Of a stretch of 49,265 nucleotides of DNA, positions 9,309 through 18,703 are shown piece by piece; the first letter of the stretch is position 1, and each line of letters starts with the position of its first letter. Source of the DNA: JAWAFD01 sp964467175 (GTDB lineage Archaea; Micrarchaeota; Micrarchaeia; Anstonellales; J096); NCBI GenBank assembly GCA_964467175.1, contig CAYXNY010000028.1, positions 1 to 49,265 of the forward strand, read 5' to 3'. The translations under genes were made by a program, and so were the position numbers. The notes under the pieces are model-generated. The model was not told the origin of the DNA and made no database searches. It saw only the letters and a program-made list of their open reading frames with translations.

Positions 9309-9635
9309 ATGGCTGACAAGGATTTGCAGAAGCTTATCGGAGAGGAGCTTAAGGATGAGATATACAGGATTACTGAACTCGCGATCGTAGAGAAGTTCAA
9401 GGAGTACGAGAAGAGGATAAGCGAGCTGGAGATGCTGAAGGCAGAGCTGATAGAAACGCAGAACGAGCTGAAAGCCGACATGGCTGAGCTGAAGAGGCTC
9501 ATGGACAAGCAGAAGATGGGCTCTGCGGAGGAGCTTGGGGAGATAAACAAAAGGCTCGGGGAGATAAACGGCCAGCTGAAAAGCGTTAGCAAGATAATAA
9601 GCGAGAAGCTTGAAAAAAAGAAGGGCAAAAAATAA
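9309..9635 (+). CDS. Small charged coiled-coil protein
   Basis: The 108-residue protein is almost wholly alpha-helical and highly charged, with heptad patterning from about residue 25 to the C-terminal Lys-rich tail, including a short internal repeat (GEINKRLGEING). It has no signal peptide or membrane segment, so a cytoplasmic scaffold or adaptor role is likely. It is followed 17 bases later by a 39-residue gene of the same character, and the two are probably one transcript. The family is unrecognised. Confidence 0.7.
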   Translation: MADKDLQKLIGEELKDEIYRITELAIVEKFKEYEKRISELEMLKAELIETQNELKADMAELKRLMDKQKMGSAEELGEINKRLGEINGQLKSVSKIISEKLEKKKGKK

Positions 9636-9652
9636 CAAAGTAGGGTGAAAGC

Positions 9653-9772
9653 ATGGCTGGGAAGAGGGAGAAGGAAATACAGGAACTCAAGGAAGAGCTA
9701 GAGAAAACAAGAAATGAGCTTCTTGAGATAAAGAGGGCTGTGGAGATTTTGAAAGAAAAAAACTGGAAATAA
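9653..9772 (+). CDS. Tiny 39-residue coiled-coil protein
   Basis: The ATG at 9653 is preceded by TAGGGTGAA, a good ribosome-binding site. The frame MAGKREKEIQELKEELE... continues as a single amphipathic helix and ends in NWK with a TAA at 9770-9772. It resembles the neighbouring coiled-coil protein at 9309 in composition and is likely co-expressed with it. No function can be assigned. Confidence 0.55.
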   Translation: MAGKREKEIQELKEELEKTRNELLEIKRAVEILKEKNWK

Positions 9773-9804
9773 AACTTTTTTAATCCAGATAGCTTAATAC
9801 ATTC

Positions 9805-11139
9805 ATGGCAGAATATAAAGAAAAGCCAGGAGAACCCATCTCGCCGCCTATACAAAAATTCAAAGTTCACTTTTCTGCTTTTGATGGTTATGAATTAACC
9901 GTAAAAAGAAAACAGGGAGAAACGGGAAAAATGATCCAGGGAACTCCACCAATTTTAATGGATAAAAATATGGAGGGTAAGCTGTTTGAAAAACTTGGAA
10001 TAGACAATAGAAATCACTTGTTTTATTGGTTTTACAACGAAGAGCAGAAAGAATTTCCTTTGATGGTTGTTAAAGAGGATGGAATCTATTTGTATAGCGT
10101 CAATTCGGAATTGAATACGAAAAGAATAACGGAACGAGAATTCCCAGCTTATATCAGCTCAAAACCGGAATTAAGAACAAAAATAGAAGTTGGGAGCTTG
10201 GCTTTGAGCTTGGGTGGAGAAACAAAAGAGAAATTAAAAGAAGGGCAAAAGCCAGAACCAGAAAAATTACTGAGCCTGCCGGAAAGTTTGAAAAACGAAT
10301 TGGAAGGATATAAAGAAAAAAGTTATGAAGAAAAAATAGGAATTCTATGGGAATTTATAAAACAAGGAGGAAAATTAAACCTTGAGTGGGAAGAGGGACT
10401 CCCTCCTGCAACGATAGAAGAGTTCCTGTTCTCAAAAGAAAGAGGAAGAAAGGGCGACTGCACCGAGTTTACTATCTTAACCTATGCGCTTGGAAAAGAA
10501 TTGGACTTGGATGTTAATGTTGTTTCTATGAGGGTTGCAAAAACTCTTAAAGATGGGTCCTTAGAACCAATTGGTCATAGTTTCTGTGTTTGCAAAGCTA
10601 CTGACGGCTATTATATCATTGATGGGGCTCGGTCTACATATGATTTCAAAAAAGGAGAGTTGGATGATATTTTAAATAATTATGTCAGAGAGATATTTCC
10701 AGGGTATCATCTACTCGGAAATTATTATGTATCTTCCGAAGATAACCAGGTTAAAGGACTTTACATGGCGGAATTTGGAGGAGCTTATGAAAATATAGAA
10801 TGGCTAGAGAAAGCTTTAGAAGACGGATATAACGCAGATTATGTTTATTTTGGACTTGCATATTTTAGTTGGTACTATTTGAACGAGCCACCAGTATTAT
10901 CTTTGGCTTATTTGGGTAGAATTAAAAATAAAGATGAACTGAGTTTGTGGTTAGAAGCCACATTAGCTATTGAGGCAGGAGACTTAAAGGAAGCAGAGAA
11001 AGTTGGGGGATATCTTACGAAAAACTATCCTGAATTTGCTAGTGGTTATTGGATTCTTGAATCCGTATATGAGAAACAAATGGATTTAAAAAAAGCCGAT
11101 GAAATTAGAAAAAAAATTTCTGAAAAATGGCCCGAATGA
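9805..11139 (+). CDS. Transglutaminase-like cysteine protein with C-terminal TPR-like helices (module copy A)
   Basis: The 444-residue protein has an intact transglutaminase-like catalytic triad by position: Cys219 in GDCTEF, His258 in GHSFCV and Asp273 in IIDGAR. A helical region from about residue 320 resembles TPR repeats (NADYVYFGLAYFSWYYL, then LEAGDLKEAEKVGGYL-like helices). It has no signal peptide, so it is probably cytoplasmic; the family contains proteases, amidases and cross-linking enzymes, and the substrate here is unknown. It faces the small gene at 11143 with only three bases between stop codons. The base composition is visibly more A+T-rich than neighbouring genes (many AAA, GAA, TTA, AAT codons). 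A second copy of this pair lies at 18328-19900. Confidence 0.8.
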   Translation: MAEYKEKPGEPISPPIQKFKVHFSAFDGYELTVKRKQGETGKMIQGTPPILMDKNMEGKLFEKLGIDNRNHLFYWFYNEEQKEFPLMVVKEDGIYLYSVNSELNTKRITEREFPAYISSKPELRTKIEVGSLALSLGGETKEKLKEGQKPEPEKLLSLPESLKNELEGYKEKSYEEKIGILWEFIKQGGKLNLEWEEGLPPATIEEFLFSKERGRKGDCTEFTILTYALGKELDLDVNVVSMRVAKTLKDGSLEPIGHSFCVCKATDGYYIIDGARSTYDFKKGELDDILNNYVREIFPGYHLLGNYYVSSEDNQVKGLYMAEFGGAYENIEWLEKALEDGYNADYVYFGLAYFSWYYLNEPPVLSLAYLGRIKNKDELSLWLEATLAIEAGDLKEAEKVGGYLTKNYPEFASGYWILESVYEKQMDLKKADEIRKKISEKWPE

Positions 11140-11142
11140 TAT

Positions 11143-11619
11143 TCAAAATGAGCCTGCTCGCATCCTTGCAACAATAGATAATCTAAAATTTCCGTATTGG
11201 TTAGGTCCATAGATAGCTACAATATACCAATATCCTTCTCTTGGAACTTTCAACCTTTCTTGAATTTCCTTAATCATCCATGCGTCTTGAGAAGGTAACT
11301 CTATCCCAACTCCCCCTGCTTTTAGTAGTTCTTTAACATAGTTTTCTATTTTTTTCTCGGTCGCGGGTTCGAATTTTTTTACCCCCTCCGCACGAATTGG
11401 AACTGCACCTTTTAAGGAAGTGGTATCTTTCTCCTCTAGTTTCTGGGCCTCAACCATACTATCATTTGAGTTTTGAACGGTATTGCTTTTAGGGCTTTCT
11501 ATCGGTTCCGGAGGGGGTTTATGGTTGGAAAAACAATTCAGAGTAAAGAGTAATGGAACTATCATGGAAAAATGCTTGATTAATTTTGAGGTGCCTCTTG
11601 CAATTGCTTTACCTTCCAT
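11143..11619 (-). CDS. Small lipoprotein-like partner of the transglutaminase (module copy A)
   Basis: The 158-residue protein has a hydrophobic N-terminal segment ending in a Cys (SMIVPLLFTLNC, about residue 29), which could be a lipobox although Asn at the -1 position is unusual. A disordered, Pro/Ser-rich linker follows, then a compact C-terminal domain of about 70 residues with the landmarks KIENYV, LPSQ and EGYW. The same landmarks in the same order occur in the protein at 18328. The gene is convergent with the transglutaminase at 9805, ending three bases away. A TATA-like box (about 11642-11652) lies roughly 25 bases upstream of the ATG. I do not recognise the C-terminal domain. Membrane anchoring is inference. 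Confidence 0.7.
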   Translation of the reverse strand: MEGKAIARGTSKLIKHFSMIVPLLFTLNCFSNHKPPPEPIESPKSNTVQNSNDSMVEAQKLEEKDTTSLKGAVPIRAEGVKKFEPATEKKIENYVKELLKAGGVGIELPSQDAWMIKEIQERLKVPREGYWYIVAIYGPNQYGNFRLSIVARMRAGSF

Positions 11620-11721
11620 GATTTTATTTATGTAGGATAGCGTATTTAATTATTTGTGTTTTTTATTTATTTTTTAAGCGAAGGAAAGGCAAGAAGGGAG
11701 TGCGAGAAGAGCCTTAAGCGC

Positions 11722-12762
11722 TTAAAGTTCTTTCGCATCCTCTTCTATGTCCGCAAGCGTCTTCTGAATGTCGTCAAGCCGAGCGCCGAGCCTCTGCAGG
11801 TCTTTCTCGTATGTAAGAAGCTGGAATGCATCCGGGCTTACCAACTCTGAATATTTCGCCTGCATCTCATGAAGCCTTGCCCTCATGAGCGAAACCTCAT
11901 AGGACAGGTCGTTCACCGCCCTTTCGTGTTTTGAAACATCGCTCTCGATGTTCTTCAGCAGCTTGTACACGACAGGCGCCCTCACGGCTTTCATCTGCTC
12001 GCTCGTCTCCTTCACTTCCTCTCTTGTTTTTGTAAGAAGGTCGAACATTAAACTTTTTGACTTGTCAAAGGCATCGAACTTCGCGCTCATCGCACGCACG
12101 CTTCTTTCTATATCCTTTGCATATTCGAAAAACGCCTCTATCTTCTGCATTCTTCTCTCAAGCTCGCCCGTCTTGTTCGCGATTCCGGTTGTTGTTTCGC
12201 TGAGCTCCTTCTTGAACGACTGCAGGCTTCCGACGATAAACTTCATCTCCTCCAGCTTGTCCTTCATGTTCCTCATGTCGGAATCCAGCCTTTTCGCCTC
12301 ATCAGAAAGCTGCGCGTTGAACGCTTCAAGTCGCATCACGCTTTCCTCAAAGGCAGTAAGCCGTTTAGCTATCTGGCTGAGCTGGGCGATATCTGCTTCC
12401 AGTTCAGAAAGCCTCCCTTCTGTCTCCCCCTGCCTGTCGCCGGAGGTCTCAAACATTTTTTCCACTTTTGAAAATTCATCCGCAAATGAGTTGAGCTTTC
12501 CATCGAACTCCTTGAATTCGGCGCTTATCTCCAGCTGCTTGTCCTCAAGCCTCCTTAATCTCACAGAAACCTGGCCAACATCTCCGTATTCCGCAAGAAG
12601 GTTGTTGAAATCTTCCCTGAGCTTTATCAGCCTTTTCTCAAGCTGCTCCATCTCATTTATGGGCGCGGATATTTTTTTTGTTGTTCCTTCAATCTCGGAT
12701 ATTTTGTAGAGTGCGTATCCAACCCCCACAACCCCAATACCCGCCAAAATAAGTTCTATCAT
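11722..12762 (-). CDS. Membrane-anchored coiled-coil protein
   Basis: The 346-residue protein has one N-terminal membrane helix (IELILAGIGVVGVGYALYK) and is then almost entirely heptad-repeat coiled coil, rich in Glu, Lys, Leu and Ser. Its start overlaps the stop of the gene at 12759-13124 (ATGA), so the two are translationally coupled. Architecture of this kind suits a scaffold or tether. It lies close to the type IV pilus/secretion locus but no motif ties it to that machine. Confidence 0.75.
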   Translation of the reverse strand: MIELILAGIGVVGVGYALYKISEIEGTTKKISAPINEMEQLEKRLIKLREDFNNLLAEYGDVGQVSVRLRRLEDKQLEISAEFKEFDGKLNSFADEFSKVEKMFETSGDRQGETEGRLSELEADIAQLSQIAKRLTAFEESVMRLEAFNAQLSDEAKRLDSDMRNMKDKLEEMKFIVGSLQSFKKELSETTTGIANKTGELERRMQKIEAFFEYAKDIERSVRAMSAKFDAFDKSKSLMFDLLTKTREEVKETSEQMKAVRAPVVYKLLKNIESDVSKHERAVNDLSYEVSLMRARLHEMQAKYSELVSPDAFQLLTYEKDLQRLGARLDDIQKTLADIEEDAKEL

Positions 12763-13124
12763 TCTCCCCCTCTCTTAATGCTTATATAGCTTTTTATCTC
12801 CTCAAGCTCATCTATCCTCGCCTTCTCGTTAAGCTCTCTTTTTATCTCCAGAATCGTAGATTTAAGGTTCGCATATTCGATCCCGAGCGTTTTCAGCTTT
12901 CCGCTGAGTTCGTCATGCTTACTGGTGCTTTGCTTCTTGGAAGCGTCCACCTCGTCAGAAACCTTAGAAAGCTCCCTGAAAATAAGCTCCTGCTTTTCAT
13001 CTAATGCTTCTATCTTCTTCTCGCAGCTTGCTATCCTGTCGAGCAGAAGCTCTACCGTTGCTTTGAGGCTTGAGTACGGGTCTTCGTACTTCGACTTCTT
13101 TGAGGATGAAAACAGATCGGCCAT
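12759..13124 (-). CDS. Coiled-coil protein coupled to the membrane coiled-coil gene
   Basis: The 121-residue protein is mainly amphipathic helix after a short Ser-rich N-terminus (MADLFSSSKKSKYEDPYSSL). It has no signal peptide. It precedes and overlaps 11722-12762 by four bases. The heptad pattern and shared transcript suggest that the two proteins form a complex, though this is inference. Confidence 0.72.
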   Translation of the reverse strand: MADLFSSSKKSKYEDPYSSLKATVELLLDRIASCEKKIEALDEKQELIFRELSKVSDEVDASKKQSTSKHDELSGKLKTLGIEYANLKSTILEIKRELNEKARIDELEEIKSYISIKRGGE

Positions 13125-13172
13125 TTGCCCACCCGCTTATTATTATGTGTAGAAAAGTATTAAAACATATGT

Positions 13173-14171
13173 CTATTTCACAAAGATTCCTAAGCCGGCC
13201 AAAGCCCTGCACGCGCGGTCCACAAATCTGGGATGAAAGCAGGAATAGTGCTGTTTTACTATTTCTTCAACTCTACTTTTTTCTATTTTTCCGTTGCTGG
13301 AGAGCGAGCACGCCTCTTCCAAAACCCGCGCCAAGGCGTCGCTTTGCACTATGAGATATTTTTCAGCAGCAGCCCTGCGCACATCGGCAAGTATGCCCCA
13401 ACCCATCCTTCCGATTACAAAACTGAAGCTTTCTATTATTTTATTGAGCTCAGAGCTGCTCACGAACTTTTTTTCTCTTTCTTGAAGTTCATGGAAAACC
13501 AAATTATTTATCCTATCGCGTGCCTTGATTATTTTTATCTCCAGTCCGTCTTCGCGCAGCTTTTTAATAATACGGTTTCTGTTTTCATAATTTTCAATAA
13601 AGGCATGTGTGTAGCCGGCCGACAGCGCAAGGGATATAAACTCTCTGCTAGAAATTTTTTCATCTCCGTAATGGTTGGCGATGTAAGACCCCAGCGAATC
13701 TAAAAAACAGGCGTAGATAATTGATTTTTCAAATTTTTTCTTTATATCGTCAAAAACAGGGCACGGCATGCCCCTCATAATTTCTATGCATTCCTCTTCT
13801 GGTTTCAGAAAAAGAGCCCTGTTTTTTTGGAAATAAAAGTAGGGCAGCCAGTAGGGAAGGTGGGAATGGTGCAGGGAGCGTCTTTTTTCCCCGTATTTCT
13901 CTTTTATTCTTTCATAAAGCCGGGAGTATAACAGGAACACACCATTATCAGGAAGATGAAAGAAGCCGGCGCTCCTTGCTGTTTCGTACCATTTCCTTCT
14001 GTCCAGGGAATAAACATCATCAATCTCTTTTTTGCTCAGATCATCAATCTGCACATCGCTCCCTGCTTTCTTTGTTTTCAAAATAAGGGCGATAATCCTG
14101 CTCATCGGCATTCTGTCTCGGTCATAAGAAGAAGAATATGGAAGATCCCTTGCCCCTATTTTTCTGCTCAT
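13173..14171 (-). CDS. Unknown helical cytoplasmic protein
   Basis: The 332-residue protein is alpha-helical, basic and aromatic-rich, with no signal peptide, membrane helix or motif that I recognise. It begins MSRKIGARDLPYSSSYDRD and ends GIFVK. It is divergent from the TadA-like ATPase gene and could share its promoter region; a TTTAAA box near 14208-14218 stands about 40 bases upstream of its ATG. It may be a regulator or accessory of the adjacent secretion locus, but nothing in the sequence shows that. Confidence 0.65.
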   Translation of the reverse strand: MSRKIGARDLPYSSSYDRDRMPMSRIIALILKTKKAGSDVQIDDLSKKEIDDVYSLDRRKWYETARSAGFFHLPDNGVFLLYSRLYERIKEKYGEKRRSLHHSHLPYWLPYFYFQKNRALFLKPEEECIEIMRGMPCPVFDDIKKKFEKSIIYACFLDSLGSYIANHYGDEKISSREFISLALSAGYTHAFIENYENRNRIIKKLREDGLEIKIIKARDRINNLVFHELQEREKKFVSSSELNKIIESFSFVIGRMGWGILADVRRAAAEKYLIVQSDALARVLEEACSLSSNGKIEKSRVEEIVKQHYSCFHPRFVDRACRALAGLGIFVK

Positions 14172-14238
14172 CCGCCCCCCTCTTTGCCATTTTTGAATTG
14201 TATTAGAAAGTGTTTAAAAATCTTTTTGGAAAAAGAAA

Positions 14239-14286
14239 CATTTAAATTAACAACGCTCAAAAAATAGTTTGCAGTAAGGGGGAGGC
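14239..14286 (+). promoter_or_regulatory. Promoter and ribosome-binding site of the secretion ATPase
   Basis: CATTTAAATTA at 14239-14249 is the TATA element. GGGGGAGG at 14279-14285 is a strong ribosome-binding site just before the ATG at 14288, so this transcript has a leader, unlike many others here. Confidence 0.55.
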
Positions 14287-14287
14287 C

Positions 14288-16444
14288 ATGGAAATAATAA
14301 TCAAATCAACCGAAAGCGGGAAAACAATCGAGAAGGATGCGAAATTATTCGGAGAGGTTGTCGACAGGATTGCGAAGGATTTCGGCGCAACGAAGATAAT
14401 TATAGAGGGGAAGACGATCGTAGAGTACGGGCTGGAAGACACGAGGCTCATAAAGGACTTGGCGAGGAAGATAAAAACGCTTTCGGCTGAACTTAGGGGG
14501 AAGAGCCCTCCTAAGGACTGCTCCTGCGAAGAGATAAGGGTGTTTTTCAACAAAGCAAGGGAGATTGCAGACGACCCAATAGGCGTTTATGTTTTCCTGA
14601 AAAGGCTCAAGCAGAGGGTTGAAATAGGAAGCTGCTCGTGCAAAGGATGGATTATTGATGAACTCATAGATCCGGCGGTACAGAGGCTTGAGGAAACGGA
14701 GATGATAAAAAAGGTGAAGAAGGGGCTCGTCGGCTACAGAACAGGAGACCGGGGGTTATATCTGTATGTTTTCGCACCCACAGAGAGGCCGTCATTCTCT
14801 CTTACAAGGTTCAGAACGACCTTTCCGGCAAACGGGAAGCTTGTTGACGAGTATGAGCTTAGGGATGGAGCGAAGGTGAGGATATTCAAGATGGATAATG
14901 AGATAAAGTACTACTACCACCTCACTCCCCCCGAGATAACGCTTGGGGACATGGAGCACAGAATCGTGAGCGAGATAAGGGAGGAGGTTATAAAGGACCC
15001 GAAAGCAGAGATGCTGGACAGCACGGAAGTCCGGGAGGCAATATACGAATATGTAAGGGACAAGGTAATCATGAAAATAGAAGAGCTGAAGCTGAGTTTG
15101 AAGGTTGAGGATGCTGACAAGCTGGCGAGCATAGTCACGAGGGCGACTATCGGCTTTGGCGTAATTGAATCCATTTTGCACGACCCCTATGTTCAGGATG
15201 TGAACATAAACCCCGGGGAGAGAAGCATAGCGATATTCCACGAGAAATGGGAGGAATGCGACAGCAACATCATCCCGAATGTTGAGGAGGTTGTGAACTG
15301 GGCGACTAAGCTGAAGCTGGAGAGCGGAAGGCCTCTGGACCAGGCGAACCCGGTGCTGGACACAACCATCAACATTCCAGGGCTGAGCGCGAGGATCGCT
15401 TCTGTCCACAAACCGCTGAGCATCGGCGGGCTTGCTTTTGCGATAAGGAAGCACAGGGAGAACCCATGGACATTCCCGCTTTTCATAAGGGAGGGGATGA
15501 TGAACGAGATGGCTGCGGGGCTTCTGAGCTTTGCGATAGACAACGGGAGATGCATCCTTTTCGGAGGGTCTAGGAGCGCGGGGAAAACATCCCTCTTGGG
15601 CGCGAGCATGCTCGAGATAATGAAAAAATACAGAATAGTTACGCTGGAGGATACGCCCGAGCTTCCTGTAAAAGCATTGGAGGGGCTCGGGTATGATATT
15701 CTTTCCCTCAAAGTGAAAAGCGCGTTGAGCGTGGAGGGGAGCGAGATGAGCGCTGAAGATGGAATAAAGGCCGCGCTCAGGCTCGGCGACTCGTGCCTGA
15801 TTGTCGGTGAGGTTAGGAGCAAGGAGGCGAAGGCGCTCTATGAAGCGATGAGGGTCGGAGCGCTTGCCAATGTTGTCGCTGGAACGATACACGGAGAAAG
15901 CCCGTACGGAATTTTTGACAGGGTTGTGAATGATTTGGAGGTGCCGCCTACATCCTTCAAGGCGATAGACCTGATCGTGATCGCGAACCCGATAAAAACA
16001 CCGGACGGGCTGGAGAAGTTCAGAAGAGTGACAAGGATTACGGAGGTGAGGAAGCACTGGAAAAACGACCCGGTAGAGGAGATGGGGTTCATGGATTTGA
16101 TGGTGTACGATGCGAACAAGGACACGCTCGTGCCCACGGACGCCCTGCTGAGCGGAGAGAGCGAGGTTTTGAAAGCGATCGGGGAAAGGGTTGCGGGATG
16201 GAATGACTATTCAAAAATTATGGAAAACATAAAATTAAAGGCGAAGGTTAAGAGAGCGCTCGTTGACTTCGCCAAAAATTACAATATTGAGAAGGTCCTT
16301 GAAGCGCCTTTTGTCGTCGCAAGCAACTCAGCCCTGCACAAAATAATGGAGAACGAGAGGGGGGAGTACGGAAGCATCGACGCAACGAGGGTTTTTGAAA
16401 AATGGAAGACGTGGGCCCTTGAGGAGATGAAGAGGTTGTACTGA
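14288..16444 (+). CDS. TadA/VirB11-family type II/IV secretion ATPase
   Basis: The 718-residue protein has a long N-terminal region and a C-terminal hexameric ATPase core of the GspE/PilB/TadA kind. The core shows Walker A (GGSRSAGKTS, about 426-435), an Asp-box/Walker B region (CLIVGEVRSKEAKALYEAM, about 502-520) and the conserved TIHGES segment. Two Cys-x-Cys motifs occur in the N-terminal region at residues 78-80 and 116-118, which could bind a metal together. It would power pilus or secretion-filament assembly at the cytoplasmic membrane. The next gene, its membrane partner, overlaps by one base (TGATG). It is longer than most such ATPases because of the N-terminal domain. Confidence 0.92.
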   Translation: MEIIIKSTESGKTIEKDAKLFGEVVDRIAKDFGATKIIIEGKTIVEYGLEDTRLIKDLARKIKTLSAELRGKSPPKDCSCEEIRVFFNKAREIADDPIGVYVFLKRLKQRVEIGSCSCKGWIIDELIDPAVQRLEETEMIKKVKKGLVGYRTGDRGLYLYVFAPTERPSFSLTRFRTTFPANGKLVDEYELRDGAKVRIFKMDNEIKYYYHLTPPEITLGDMEHRIVSEIREEVIKDPKAEMLDSTEVREAIYEYVRDKVIMKIEELKLSLKVEDADKLASIVTRATIGFGVIESILHDPYVQDVNINPGERSIAIFHEKWEECDSNIIPNVEEVVNWATKLKLESGRPLDQANPVLDTTINIPGLSARIASVHKPLSIGGLAFAIRKHRENPWTFPLFIREGMMNEMAAGLLSFAIDNGRCILFGGSRSAGKTSLLGASMLEIMKKYRIVTLEDTPELPVKALEGLGYDILSLKVKSALSVEGSEMSAEDGIKAALRLGDSCLIVGEVRSKEAKALYEAMRVGALANVVAGTIHGESPYGIFDRVVNDLEVPPTSFKAIDLIVIANPIKTPDGLEKFRRVTRITEVRKHWKNDPVEEMGFMDLMVYDANKDTLVPTDALLSGESEVLKAIGERVAGWNDYSKIMENIKLKAKVKRALVDFAKNYNIEKVLEAPFVVASNSALHKIMENERGEYGSIDATRVFEKWKTWALEEMKRLY

Positions 16445-18261
16445 TGGATGTTTTCTACGCTCTGGGGGAGAGGCTTCCTCCGACGCTTACGATGTTTGAG
16501 GAGAGCATAGAAAAGGAGTGCAGAATAATCGGAAAAAAACCGAAAGCGGTTGTAAACGCGGCGGTTCTTTTCGCGGTTTTTTCCTTTATCGTTTCCTTTC
16601 CTGTTTTTCTCATCCTCGGGTTTCCGCTTCTCTCCATTCTGGTAGCTGTTTTCGGCTTTTACTACAAATACAGCCAGGCGAGCGTTGAGGCGACGCAGGC
16701 AACGATGGAGGCGCAGAACGAGATTATTTTTGCATCCCTTCTGCTTGCTATATACATAAGGATCAACAGAAACCTTGAAGGCGCTGTAAAATTCGCCGGA
16801 AGGAGCGCGAAGGGGATCGTGGGGGATATTCTACGGAGGGTGAGCTGGTCCGTTGAGATGAGGGAGGAGAGCAATGTTGAAAAGGCATTGGACAGGCACG
16901 CTTCTGTTTTGAGGGAGCTGGATGATACTTTCATTAAGGTGCTTGAACTGCTGAAGATGAGCATAAGCGAAAAGCAGGGGGCGAGGTTCGAGGATATAAT
17001 AGACAAGGCCCTCGGGCTTCAGCTTTCAGCAACGAACGAAAAAATGCAGAGGTATGTTGAGGCGATCTCCAACCCGGTGAAATTGATCTTCTCATTCCTG
17101 ATGCTATTCCCGATGATGCTTTTGATAATGATCCCGATCGTGGGGATATTCTTGGGGGGCGAGATTCCGCCATCCCTTCTTTTCATAGTGTTCAACATAA
17201 CAATACCGCTCGTTGCGTACTACTATGTCACGACCGTTCTTGCAAAAAGGCCCGGAACGCTCGCGGTTCACATAACGCCTGAGATAAGGGAAAAGTACGG
17301 CGGGATAAGGATAGGGGAAAATGTTTTCAGCCCGATTGCCGGCGTTGCAATCTTCCTTGTCATTTCCGTTCCTTTTCTCAGCCTTCTCGCCCTGAACTTC
17401 GGGCTTTTTGAGAGCGCGGCGGTTGTGTACATAGCGGCGATAGCCATCGGGATATACTATTTCGGCAGGTCACACGGGCTTATGGATATAAGGAACAAAA
17501 TTTCCGACATGGAGAAGGATTTCAGGTCGAGCTTGAAGGAGCTCGCTGTCGTGCTCAGGCAGAACATCCCGATAGAGAACGCGGTTGCGATGATGGTCGA
17601 GGAGGGAAGAAAAATCGGAACGCTGAGAAAAGGGGCAGTAGATTTGTGGGGGAAAATTTTGGAGAAGATAAAGGTTGAGGGGAAAACCTTAAAGGGGGCA
17701 ATATTCGGAAGGGAAGGGGTGATAAAAGACTACCCGAGCGTGATGATCTCGGATATACTTTATGTGATTTCAGAAAGCGCTGAGAAGGGCCCACGTCAGA
17801 CGGCAGCATCAACAATAAAAGCCGCTGAGTATTTGGACAGAACTTTTGAGATAAACGCGCGCGTAAACGAGATGCTTTCGGAAATCACGAACACGGTTTC
17901 CATGATGAGCACGTTCATCATGCCTCTTGTAGGGGGGGTTGCTGTGGCTTTCGGAGACCTGATTGCAAAGTTTATACTTGTGATGAGCAAAAAAGCTCAT
18001 GGAGCCGAAGGGTTCGGAATATTCTCTTTCGGGGGGGCTGCTTTTTCTTCTGTGGATATGCAGTTCATTATCGGATTTTATGTTCTTGAAATGCTTGTGA
18101 TACTCGGAATGTTTGAGAGCGGAATAAAGCAAGGGTACGATGAGGTGGGGAGGGCTTACACAATTGCAAAGAATATTTTTGTAGGATTTACTGTTTATAT
18201 TATTTCTCTAATTGCATCCTGGGCGCTGCTGAACCTATTGATTTCGGGAATTGCCATATAA
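16444..18261 (+). CDS. TadC/GspF-like type II secretion membrane platform protein
   Basis: The 605-residue protein has two repeats of the T2SSF type (about residues 110-230 and 360-490), each a helical cytoplasmic domain followed by membrane helices, and several more membrane segments near residues 40-70, 220-260, 300-340 and at the C-terminus. This is the archaeal double-length form of the platform protein. It would sit in the membrane and work with the ATPase encoded immediately upstream (one-base overlap) to assemble filaments from prepilin-like subunits; candidate subunits lie at 19955-22416. Confidence 0.9.
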   Translation: MDVFYALGERLPPTLTMFEESIEKECRIIGKKPKAVVNAAVLFAVFSFIVSFPVFLILGFPLLSILVAVFGFYYKYSQASVEATQATMEAQNEIIFASLLLAIYIRINRNLEGAVKFAGRSAKGIVGDILRRVSWSVEMREESNVEKALDRHASVLRELDDTFIKVLELLKMSISEKQGARFEDIIDKALGLQLSATNEKMQRYVEAISNPVKLIFSFLMLFPMMLLIMIPIVGIFLGGEIPPSLLFIVFNITIPLVAYYYVTTVLAKRPGTLAVHITPEIREKYGGIRIGENVFSPIAGVAIFLVISVPFLSLLALNFGLFESAAVVYIAAIAIGIYYFGRSHGLMDIRNKISDMEKDFRSSLKELAVVLRQNIPIENAVAMMVEEGRKIGTLRKGAVDLWGKILEKIKVEGKTLKGAIFGREGVIKDYPSVMISDILYVISESAEKGPRQTAASTIKAAEYLDRTFEINARVNEMLSEITNTVSMMSTFIMPLVGGVAVAFGDLIAKFILVMSKKAHGAEGFGIFSFGGAAFSSVDMQFIIGFYVLEMLVILGMFESGIKQGYDEVGRAYTIAKNIFVGFTVYIISLIASWALLNLLISGIAI

Positions 18262-18297
18262 TCAGGGAAATCGACGAATAAGATGGAGGTAGAAAAA

Positions 18298-18306
18298 CTT
18301 AAATAT
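18298..18306 (+). promoter_or_regulatory. TATA box of the lipoprotein-like gene (leaderless)
   Basis: CTTAAATAT lies about 25 bases upstream of the GTG start at 18328, and no ribosome-binding site precedes that GTG. Leaderless transcription from this box fits. Confidence 0.45.
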
Positions 18307-18327
18307 TGCTTTAAGCATAAATAACCT

Positions 18328-18702
18328 GTGAGTGCGTATAAGATATTAAAAGGATTGGCAACCGTTGCAATGGTCTCAGCCACTATATGCCTTATTAGTT
18401 GTAATCGTGTATTCACAAAACATAAAGATTTGGGTGAAAATATGCCAACTGCTCAGGAAGTGGGAAAAGAAAGGAGGTTTGATTCGACTTTGGTTCCGGT
18501 TAAACTAGGCTCTGAAGAAAGGCAAGCAAAGATACAAAATTATGTAAATTATGCAAAAAAGAACGGTTATGTAAACGTGCCAAGCCAAGAAAAAGAGTTA
18601 GTGCGTTATATTGAACTCGCACTAAAAAAAGAGGGATATTGGGCTTATCATCTTGATGGTGGTGAGACGATAACGATTGTAATCATGGCGCATATTCACT
18701 AA
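18328..18702 (+). CDS. Small lipoprotein-like partner of the transglutaminase (module copy B)
   Basis: The GTG at 18328 starts a 124-residue protein whose hydrophobic N-terminus ends in LISC (Cys at about residue 25), a plausible lipobox. A short linker leads to a C-terminal domain with KIQNYV, VPSQ and EGYW, matching the landmarks KIENYV, LPSQ and EGYW in the protein at 11143. It ends one base from the stop of the transglutaminase-like gene at 18704, which points the other way. The pair stands between the TadC-like gene and the pilin genes and is more A+T-rich than both. The start codon is GTG because no ATG fits the signal peptide. Confidence 0.68.
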   Translation: MSAYKILKGLATVAMVSATICLISCNRVFTKHKDLGENMPTAQEVGKERRFDSTLVPVKLGSEERQAKIQNYVNYAKKNGYVNVPSQEKELVRYIELALKKEGYWAYHLDGGETITIVIMAHIH

Positions 18703-18703
18703 A

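Noticed and set aside
14792..16057. A long minus-strand frame of 421 residues
   Set aside because: It lies wholly within the secretion ATPase gene, has a composition rich in His and Arg typical of an opposite-strand frame and no start signals.
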